From Roseburia sp. (GTDB taxonomy: Bacteria > Bacillota > Clostridia > Lachnospirales > Lachnospiraceae), in assembly GCA_017621905.1 (NCBI GenBank), contig JAGASC010000304.1, forward strand, positions 1 through 7,303: a stretch of 7,303 bases of DNA, in the 5' to 3' direction. Numbering within the stretch: the first letter of the stretch is position 1; each line of letters begins with the position of its first letter. This document shows positions 1 to 5,370 of the stretch, piece by piece. The translations under genes were made by a program, and so were the position numbers. Below the pieces are notes generated by a model, which ran no database searches, was not told the origin of the DNA, and worked only from the letters and a program-made list of their open reading frames with translations.

Positions 1-1389
1 CTGATAGGTACGCTCCCCGGCATCATAGCGGTACCAGCTTTCTGCCCCCTCCTGATTGACACCGTAGAACAGGAAAAATTCATCCTCCCCATCCGCTTCG
101 CTTTCTTCCTGATAAGCTGCAAAACTTTCTCCACTTTCCAATAAAACATTCGTCTGTACAAAGGTATCCGGCAGGACAATGTTCCCCGGCAATGCCAGTG
201 CAATCACATAATTTTCTCCGTGATTCAGCTTTACGAACGGATATAAGGTGTCAGTTTCCTCGTCCCAAATGTAAAACTTTGCCGTTGCTTCTGCTTCACC
301 CTCCGGTGCCAGACAAAGCATAAGCAAAGAAGCTTTGTCAAAGCTCAGGCCCTTGTAAGAGGTTTCATGGTAATTTACCGCAGTCTCCGTGAAATCTGTG
401 GGAATATCTTCCGCTGTGAAATCTTCTGCCACGCGATAGGTACTGCCATCCACTGCAATGGTCTTGTCGTCATCCTCCGGCTCTGTGGTCTCCGGCTCTG
501 TTACAGTTTCCTCCGGCTGCTGTGAGGATGGCTGTTCTGCGGCAGCTTTTCTTGTCACTTCGATTTTATACGTAGCTGTCACACCGTTTTCTGCCCGTAC
601 CACAATACTTATGGTATTGCTGCCCACCGCAAGGTCGGTATTTCCGGTAACCGACTGTACTACTGCCTTGCTGTTTGCCGGTGTTGCTGTCACTGCAATA
701 TTTGTAACATCATTGGCAACAGTGGCCGTATACTTGGTTCTTGGACCGGAAAATTCAGGCGATAGGGTTCCCGGAGAAATCGTCAATACTTTTAATGAAT
801 TATCATCGGACAGCACTGCTGTGGATGTACCTGTTCCACCTGTACTTCCGTCCGTAGAAGTGCCGGTTCCCGTTCCGCCTGTACTTCCGCCTGTTGAAGT
901 GCCAGTTCCCGTTCCATCGGTACTTCCGCCTGTTGAAGTACCGGTTCCGGTGCCACCTCCTGCAGCATTATTTACGGTAACAGAGGTACTGCCTCCTGAC
1001 ATGGAATCAAGTTCTTCGTTGGTATCGAAGACTACGCCGTCAGAACCGGACAGTGAAATAGAGGATGTTCCTGCGGAAATTGCTTTTAAGGTCACCGTAA
1101 AGCTGTCCGCCGTCGCAGTCACGCTGCTGCCGCCGCCACCGTATGTGGCAGAGCAGTTTACAAACTGCAGGATCGACGAATCATAGGACACCGTCATGGT
1201 AGCAACTGCCTTTTCTCCCGACGGGCCGGATGCTTTTGCTGTCACTGTCACCGTATCTCCGATATTTACTGTTCCGGATGAGACAGATACCGATACCGAC
1301 CCGGATGCTGCCAGAGCTGTGTCTGCGGGACCAAACAAACACAGACACATACATAAAATCATAAAAAATGCACCAAATCTTTTTTTCAT
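1..1389 (-). CDS. Secreted cohesin-like / cadherin-like beta-sandwich surface protein (partial, C-terminus off window)
   Basis: An open frame of 463 codons runs from an ATG at 1389 to the window edge with no stop. The start has a GAGGG ribosome site 4 nt upstream (1394-1398). Residues 1-27 form a classical signal peptide (MKKR, then a hydrophobic core with several Cys, ending in ALA). Residues about 30-140 resemble a cohesin domain: GDTVTVT near 44, VSYDSSILQF near 67-76, and later strands FTVTLKAISAG and SSISLSG. Residues about 141-190 are a Gly/Thr linker made of 13-residue repeats. Residues about 192-281 match the cadherin-like beta-sandwich family (L-x-x-L-x-I-S-P-G-x-L-S-P-E-F, closing with Y-x-I-x-V-T-R). 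A Glu/Pro/Thr-rich stretch (283-308) precedes an acidic region (309-463) that I do not recognise. The gene lies 59 bp after the dockerin-bearing glucosaminidase and is probably co-transcribed with it. By inference it is an exported scaffold or adhesin-like partner. A C-terminal membrane anchor may lie outside the window. The cohesin call is moderate, because the domain is short and lies at low similarity. Confidence 0.85.
   Translation of the reverse strand, partial: MKKRFGAFFMILCMCLCLFGPADTALAASGSVSVSVSSGTVNIGDTVTVTAKASGPSGEKAVATMTVSYDSSILQFVNCSATYGGGGSSVTATADSFTVTLKAISAGTSSISLSGSDGVVFDTNEELDSMSGGSTSVTVNNAAGGGTGTGTSTGGSTDGTGTGTSTGGSTGGTGTGTSTDGSTGGTGTSTAVLSDDNSLKVLTISPGTLSPEFSGPRTKYTATVANDVTNIAVTATPANSKAVVQSVTGNTDLAVGSNTISIVVRAENGVTATYKIEVTRKAAAEQPSSQQPEETVTEPETTEPEDDDKTIAVDGSTYRVAEDFTAEDIPTDFTETAVNYHETSYKGLSFDKASLLMLCLAPEGEAEATAKFYIWDEETDTLYPFVKLNHGENYVIALALPGNIVLPDTFVQTNVLLESGESFAAYQEESEADGEDEFFLFYGVNQEGAESWYRYDAGERTYQ
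841..957 (-). repeat. Three tandem 39-bp units coding a Gly/Thr linker
   Basis: Three consecutive 39-bp units (841-879, 880-918, 919-957) differ at only a few positions, and a degenerate partial unit lies just before 841. Read on the minus strand they encode 13-residue repeats of the type DGTGTGTSTGGST. The linker joins the cohesin-like domain to the cadherin-like domain. The unit length is a multiple of three, so gain or loss of units would keep the frame. Confidence 0.85.
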
Positions 1390-1448
1390 TTTTCCCTCGT
1401 TTCTGCGCCGCTTAAAGAAAACGGAGCGTCACAAATTTATGCTCATTG

Positions 1449-3440
1449 TCACTGTACGATTTGAGAAATATTTAAAATATGCTTTTGCAAAATAACAAAA
1501 TCCTTATTGGATACCCCGCCGTCCCGGCTGGTATTTGCTGCCTCCAGGTAACTGCCGGACTGAAGGGTAATCCCCAGAATCTGCTTTTGCAGCAGCACAA
1601 AATCTACATTGGAAATTTTTCCATCTCCATTAATATCTCCATAAATGACAACTTCATACTCCTTCACAAGCGTATCGTTCACATAGATCGCCAGTCGGTT
1701 TCCGGTTCCCACTCTTCCGGTATTTTCCGTTCCATCTGCTGCCAGAAGCTTCGCCTGGCAATTTACTGCAGTGATTCCGGCAAGCAGCGTATCTGCCCCG
1801 GTCTCCGGCAAAACACCGGTCAAATAAGTGCCAATCGGATAATCGGTTGTGATAGTCGCCCCCTCCGCCACCGGAATCGTATTTCCTGATACCGGAGGCT
1901 CCTGCCTTGCCACTGTTATCGTATATACTCTTGCAGCACCGCTCTGGGAGGTACAGGTCACCGTTATCGTATTATTTCCATAGTTAAGAGAATAGTCTCC
2001 TGTTCCCGCTATTCCGGAAGTGGATGCCACTGCCTTTGCCGCCACGCGAATGGAAGACACATCAGAGCCGACCACCAGAGAATAGGTGGTATTTGCACCA
2101 CTGAATGCCGGGGTAAGGTCATAACCCTCTACCGTAAGAGATGTAAGCCAATTATTGGGGTTGCCTGCATCTTTAAATGTCACTGCAGTATCCGGCATAT
2201 TTTCATAGACCGGAATCCGAAATACAAAAGCCTGATTTTTATCTGCATAAGCCTTTCCCATGCTGCTGCCTTCACTCATGGCCGCCTGCACATTCGTCAT
2301 ATACTGATGTGAATAAAGGCTATTCTGATACACTACATTGAATTTTTCAAAGTATATCGTGTTCTGTCCTTTTTTTATGTAATTTTCTGCCACTACTTTT
2401 GAGCCGCCCGCAATGGACTTATAGATGGTATCCCACCCCTGATTTTTTGCATAAATCAAACCGTTGACTGCCGCGGTGGCTCCGTTTGCCGTATAGGCAC
2501 CTACGTTAAAATAGTTATAGTAGCCTTCAAAACCCGGACACATTCCGGATATGAGATCACTGGTTCCGCTTCCCTGCTCCTGCCGGCAGCGTGAAGCCAG
2601 GTGATAGGGGCTTACTCCAAGACTGCTGCCCACCTCCACAAAGGTGTCCGCATAACTGCGCGTCACACCGTCTCTGTCGTTATAATTTCCCGACATGAAG
2701 GTGTTGGCAAGAATATTTTTCACACCATCTGCATTCTGATAGGACGCATACTCCAGTGTCTCGAACTGAAAAATATATGTCTCATTGAGAAAATTCCGGG
2801 GATCCATGCAATATGCAATATACTCCGGGGAAGCACACACCCAGCCTGCGCCATCATAGCCGTACCAGGTATTGGTGGCCCAGTCATAGGCCGCCGAATC
2901 CGTGGATTTTCTGGCATCATTGGAAGAGCTCTGCACCAGGTTTTTTCCCGCTGTGCTCTCGTTTTCAATGACTGTATTCCAGTCTAATCCCGTCTGTACC
3001 GCTTCAAACTGCCAGTCCGGGTATTTCTGATGAAGCGCCGCCAGCAGATCACAGTAGCTGTCCGGGAAACCTGCTGTTTTCAGCGAAGCAATGTATGCTT
3101 CGTCAGCCGGTGTTATGGAAATAAAGTCTGATCTGGTATAGCCGGTTATAGTGGCATTGTTTATCACCACCTCAATCTGGTACCAGACATATCCGTCTGA
3201 ACCGGTCACCTCATCCACCACCGTCACTGTGGTTCCCACATCCAGCGTAGTGATCTTTTCCCCGTTTACCGGTGCCTTGCGCACCTGCACCGGGCCGTCG
3301 ATTATGGTGCCGGTGCTCACAGTATCTGCATAACTTATATCGGAAAAACAATATAAAGATATGCCAACAGCTGCCAATGCAATGCAAATGGCAGCCACTC
3401 GAATCCATTTTCTACTATTTATATGTAACTGACACAGCAT
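1449..3440 (-). CDS. Secreted SH3b / beta-N-acetylglucosaminidase / cadherin-like / dockerin protein
   Basis: This 663-residue protein is predicted to be exported and to cleave the glycan strands of peptidoglycan, as LytD/LytG-type glucosaminidases (GH73-like) do. Residues 1-38 are a signal peptide with hydrophobic core about 14-31 and cleavage likely after SYA. Residues about 44-108 form a bacterial SH3 (SH3b) domain (GPVQVRKAP, GTTVTVVDE, WYQIEV). Residues about 112-405 are the catalytic region. SPYHLASRCRQEQGSGTS (277-294) fits the family's active-site segment, with E288 the likely acid catalyst, followed by YYNYFNVGAY (307-316). Residues about 427-512 are a cadherin-like beta-sandwich, and about 518-599 a linker module often seen before dockerins. 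The C-terminus (600-663) is a type I dockerin: the first loop DINGDGKISNVD is canonical, the second (NTSRDGGVSNKD) is less so. The ATG has GGAGG six nt upstream (3447-3451) and a near-consensus promoter. The gene is first in a unit with the downstream cohesin-like protein. Confidence 0.93.
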   Translation of the reverse strand: MLCQLHINSRKWIRVAAICIALAAVGISLYCFSDISYADTVSTGTIIDGPVQVRKAPVNGEKITTLDVGTTVTVVDEVTGSDGYVWYQIEVVINNATITGYTRSDFISITPADEAYIASLKTAGFPDSYCDLLAALHQKYPDWQFEAVQTGLDWNTVIENESTAGKNLVQSSSNDARKSTDSAAYDWATNTWYGYDGAGWVCASPEYIAYCMDPRNFLNETYIFQFETLEYASYQNADGVKNILANTFMSGNYNDRDGVTRSYADTFVEVGSSLGVSPYHLASRCRQEQGSGTSDLISGMCPGFEGYYNYFNVGAYTANGATAAVNGLIYAKNQGWDTIYKSIAGGSKVVAENYIKKGQNTIYFEKFNVVYQNSLYSHQYMTNVQAAMSEGSSMGKAYADKNQAFVFRIPVYENMPDTAVTFKDAGNPNNWLTSLTVEGYDLTPAFSGANTTYSLVVGSDVSSIRVAAKAVASTSGIAGTGDYSLNYGNNTITVTCTSQSGAARVYTITVARQEPPVSGNTIPVAEGATITTDYPIGTYLTGVLPETGADTLLAGITAVNCQAKLLAADGTENTGRVGTGNRLAIYVNDTLVKEYEVVIYGDINGDGKISNVDFVLLQKQILGITLQSGSYLEAANTSRDGGVSNKDFVILQKHILNISQIVQ

Positions 3441-3495
3441 GAATTTCCTCCATTATAATAAAGAACCTGCCCGAAAAACCCGGTAATTCAGTCTC

Positions 3496-3524
3496 ATTAT
3501 ATGGGATTATCCATCTTACGTCAA
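3496..3524 (-). promoter_or_regulatory. Sigma-A type promoter for the glucosaminidase/cohesin-like unit
   Basis: On the minus strand TTGACG (3519-3524) and TATAAT (3496-3501) are separated by exactly 17 bp, a near-perfect housekeeping promoter. Transcription would start near 3489, giving a leader of about 49 nt before the ATG at 3440. That leader holds the GGAGG site but no room for a large riboswitch. Confidence 0.85.
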
Positions 3525-3554
3525 CCGGTATATAGCGTTTTTAACGAAATAAAC

Positions 3555-3773
3555 CTATATTTTCACCCTTTTTGTCGAGGGGTTACTGTTAAAAATTAAC
3601 AAAATTCCCCACATTACTCCGCCAAGGACCAGACAGATGCCTGTCAGAACCGCTCCATCACATTCCTGAAACTGAATTCCTGCAAAGGCTGCCACTCCCG
3701 CCACAAGCCCAACGGCTCCGGCCATTGCCATAACTGCACAAATAATAATTGTTTCCATATCTAATCTTCTCAT
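3555..3773 (-). CDS. Small two-helix membrane protein of unknown function
   Basis: From the ATG at 3773 the protein has 72 residues. It opens with a short basic stretch (MRRLD), then a hydrophobic segment at about 8-33, a short polar turn with Gln, Glu, Cys and Asp (34-40), a second hydrophobic segment at about 41-61, and a basic tail ending KRVKI. Both segments carry GxxxG-type spacing (G22/G26 and G52/G56), which often supports helix packing. The basic ends suggest both termini face the cytoplasm. The ATG lies 4 bp after the HAD gene stop, with GGAGG 12 nt upstream inside that gene. An alternative ATG at 3758 (67 residues) has a weaker AGAAG site 7 nt upstream. The close spacing implies co-transcription with the HAD gene. 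I do not recognise the family. Confidence 0.65.
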   Translation of the reverse strand: MRRLDMETIIICAVMAMAGAVGLVAGVAAFAGIQFQECDGAVLTGICLVLGGVMWGILLIFNSNPSTKRVKI

Positions 3774-3777
3774 CCTT

Positions 3778-4143
3778 TTAATTTTCCTCCGTCTTTTTCC
3801 ATTCCTTTTCCGTTTGCCAGGGGAAACACGCTTTGTCATCAATGTACACATCCGCTGAAACCTTTCTGGACTCTGTTCCGTATTTTTCAATGGTCTGGGT
3901 GACATTCTCATTTATCGCGTCAAATTCCAGGCCAAGCCTTCTGCACCACTCCACCGCTGCGTCTAACTTTTCTCCGCATCGGCAGGTCCACAGGATAATT
4001 TTTTTGTCCTGCTCTTTTAACTGCTGCAAAAGGCGAATCAACGCCAGGTTGGGAATTCCGATTTCCGGATAACAGTCGCTGCAGAGCGTTCCGTCAAAAT
4101 CAACTGCAATAATGTGAATATCGCTTCGTTCTCTCATATACAT
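3778..4143 (-). CDS. Small HAD-superfamily hydrolase (capless phosphatase-like)
   Basis: With the ATG at 4143 the protein has 121 residues. HAD motif I is clear: VDFDGTL with nucleophile D15 and acid/base D17. LWTCR (T53) fits motif II, and VYIDDKA (D102, D103) fits the metal-binding motif IV. The motif III lysine is not obvious. There is no room for a large cap domain, so this resembles the compact C0-type HAD phosphatases that act on exposed substrates such as polymer or nucleic-acid ends. The actual substrate cannot be told from sequence. Two Cys pairs near the active site (CSDC after motif I, CRC in motif II) are unusual. The AAGGAG site (4150-4155) lies 6 nt before the ATG at 4143. The adjacent ATG at 4146 and the one at 4137 are alternatives. 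The frame stays open upstream to 4275, but that start would lie inside the previous gene's terminator hairpin. Confidence 0.82.
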   Translation of the reverse strand: MYMRERSDIHIIAVDFDGTLCSDCYPEIGIPNLALIRLLQQLKEQDKKIILWTCRCGEKLDAAVEWCRRLGLEFDAINENVTQTIEKYGTESRKVSADVYIDDKACFPWQTEKEWKKTEEN

Positions 4144-4191
4144 CATGCGCTCCTTTCTCCTCCGTCCGTTTTCTGATATTCGGATTTTCTC

Positions 4192-4251
4192 ATAATATGT
4201 GTACATTTCTTCGGACACATGCCCGGTTTTGTGTACAATAAACAGGACACA
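4192..4251 (-). promoter_or_regulatory. Putative HAD-gene promoter with two tandem operator-like dyads
   Basis: Two 22-bp units lie at 4198-4219 and 4230-4251. Each has the form TGTGTAC-N8-GGACACA, an inverted repeat with 6 of 7 arm positions matching. The outer 8 and 7 bases are identical between units while the centres differ. The 32-bp spacing is close to three helical turns. A TATTAT box (minus strand, 4192-4197) adjoins the first dyad and could be a -10 element, and the hexamer 17 bp upstream (ATGTGT) is a poor -35. The arrangement suggests a regulated promoter bound by a dimeric factor, but no regulator gene is visible in the window. Confidence 0.45.
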
Positions 4252-4292
4252 AAAAAGGAATGCGCACAACTTCAATCCTTGTACGCATTCCT
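4251..4292 (-). terminator. Rho-independent terminator of the radical SAM gene
   Basis: On the minus strand a 14-bp stem (arms 4279-4292 and 4256-4269, AGGAATGCG then ACAA paired to TTGT, with a single G-U wobble) closes a 9-nt loop and runs straight into a T tract (4251-4255). It begins 22 nt after the stop of the radical SAM gene at 4315. This isolates that gene from the HAD gene downstream. Confidence 0.92.
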
Positions 4293-4314
4293 CTTTCTAT
4301 TCCCATATAATTTT

Positions 4315-5211
4315 TTATAATCCTTCCCCGTCAAATTCCGGGATAAAACTCTCCTCCGCGGTCTCTCCCTCCTGAATGAATCCACATTCCACACCGAGAG
4401 AAATGGCATAATCCACAACTTCCTCGTATTCTGCTTCCGTTACCCTGCGATTCAGTTCCGGATATTTTTCCAGCCCCGGCAGCGGGGTGAACTGGTTCAT
4501 GATGCTGATGTAAATATTGTCGCCATACGTCTTATAAAGATAGCGAATCACCCTTTTGGAGTCCTCGATGCAGCCCGGCAGGATCAAATGTCTTACAATC
4601 GTTCCGCGCTCCATCAGACCCTCCTCGTTTCCACCGCGAAATACGGCAGGGCCGGTCTGTCTTACCATCTCCGCGATAGCTGTCTTCGCCACCTGGCTGT
4701 AATCTCCGGCATGAGAATATTTTTGGCTGAGAGACTCGTCCATAAATTTAAAGTCCGGCAGATAAATGTCCACCAGTCCTTCTAAACTTTTTATGGTTTC
4801 CACTGCCTCGTAGCTGCTGGTGTTATAGACAATCGGAATGGAAAGGCCATGTTCTTTGGCTGATATAAGGGCGTTAATTACCTGAGGTGCAAAATGTCCT
4901 GCCGTCACCAGATTAATGTTGTTCGCTCCCTTCTGCTGCAGTTCCATAAAAATCTCGGCCAGGCGCTCTGTGGTTATCTTTTTCCCGGCAGTTCCATTGG
5001 CAATGTTTTGATTTTGACAGAACACGCAGTGGAGCGGGCAGCCGGAGAAGAAAACAGCTCCGGAACCTTCTGAACCGGAAATGCAGGGTTCTTCCCAATA
5101 ATGAAGTGCTGCTCTGGCTGCCTTGATTTCAATTGTTTGTCCGCAGATTCCTTTTTCTCCTTTTTCCCGATTCACGGCGCAGTTTCTCGGGCACAATGTA
5201 CATTTTCTCAT
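4315..5211 (-). CDS. PflX-like radical SAM protein (pyruvate formate-lyase activase family)
   Basis: This 298-residue protein belongs to the radical SAM superfamily. SGCPLHCVFCQNQNI (56-70) supplies the CxxxCxxC ligands C58, C62 and C65 for the 4Fe-4S cluster that cleaves S-adenosylmethionine. An N-terminal CTLCPRNC segment plus C23 (C4, C7, C11, C23) forms an extra Cys cluster typical of the PflX group (COG1313), which is related to glycyl-radical enzyme activases but whose reaction is not established. NLVTAGHF (99-106), IPIVYNTS and DIYLPDFKF fit the barrel strands of that family, and the length is normal. The ATG has AGGGAG 8 nt upstream (5220-5225). No glycyl-radical enzyme lies in the window, so its target cannot be inferred from neighbours. 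It is transcribed divergently from the phosphofructokinase gene and ends at a strong terminator. Confidence 0.9.
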   Translation of the reverse strand: MRKCTLCPRNCAVNREKGEKGICGQTIEIKAARAALHYWEEPCISGSEGSGAVFFSGCPLHCVFCQNQNIANGTAGKKITTERLAEIFMELQQKGANNINLVTAGHFAPQVINALISAKEHGLSIPIVYNTSSYEAVETIKSLEGLVDIYLPDFKFMDESLSQKYSHAGDYSQVAKTAIAEMVRQTGPAVFRGGNEEGLMERGTIVRHLILPGCIEDSKRVIRYLYKTYGDNIYISIMNQFTPLPGLEKYPELNRRVTEAEYEEVVDYAISLGVECGFIQEGETAEESFIPEFDGEGL

Positions 5212-5370
5212 CTCCGCTTCTCCCTATCGTTTCAAATTTGTATCTAATTTAGTTCTTGATAATCCTTCGGATTTTGGGTATGATATGTTTGAAATTTCCA
5301 GTCTTTTATTATATATGATTTTTCCAAAACTGGATAGCAATTTTAAAATTATTCTTTAAGGAGTTTACTT
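5212..5370. other. Divergent AT-rich intergenic region
   Basis: This 159-bp stretch separates the start of the radical SAM gene (minus) from that of phosphofructokinase (plus). It holds a plausible plus-strand promoter (listed separately) and a TATAAT on the minus strand at 5308-5313 without a good -35. It also holds short dyads: AATCC-TTC-GGATT at 5261-5273, GAAATTTC at 5291-5298 and TCCA-N4-TGGA at 5323-5334. None is strong enough to name a regulator. No small ORF or RNA gene is evident. Confidence 0.6.
5289..5319 (+). promoter_or_regulatory. Candidate promoter of the phosphofructokinase gene
   Basis: TTGAAA at 5289-5294 is followed after 17 bp by TATATG (5312-5317), or after 19 bp by TATGAT (5314-5319). 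Transcription would begin near 5325, leaving a leader of about 46 nt before the ATG at 5371. The boxes are imperfect and the region is AT-rich, so chance matches are possible. Confidence 0.4.

Noticed and set aside
841..957. CRISPR-like array
   Set aside because: The repeats are contiguous without spacers and lie in frame within a coding sequence.
458..1186. Plus-strand open frame of 242 codons rich in Val/Pro repeats
   Set aside because: It is the antisense of the Gly/Thr repeat linker and cadherin-like region of the minus-strand surface protein, which has a signal peptide, recognisable domains and a ribosome site. The plus frame has no family resemblance.
1390..1448. Separate promoter or terminator between the glucosaminidase and cohesin-like genes
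   Set aside because: The 59-bp gap shows no paired -35/-10 boxes and no stable hairpin with a T tract, so co-transcription is the simpler reading.
3536..3546. CGTT-TTT-AACG hairpin as a terminator
   Set aside because: A 4-bp AT-rich stem without a following T tract on the minus strand is too weak to support the call.
3774..3911. Extended 118-residue start for the small membrane protein
   Set aside because: The extra residues are a very basic out-of-frame reading of the HAD gene's 3' end, with a long overlap. Starts at 3773 or 3758 fit the gene junction better.
4144..4275. Extended 165-residue start for the HAD protein, beginning with a hydrophobic MKLCAFLFCVLF segment
   Set aside because: The extra start at 4275 lies in the loop of the upstream gene's terminator hairpin and the extension covers the operator-like repeats. 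The AAGGAG site sits just before 4143, and motif I then falls at the usual position near the N-terminus.
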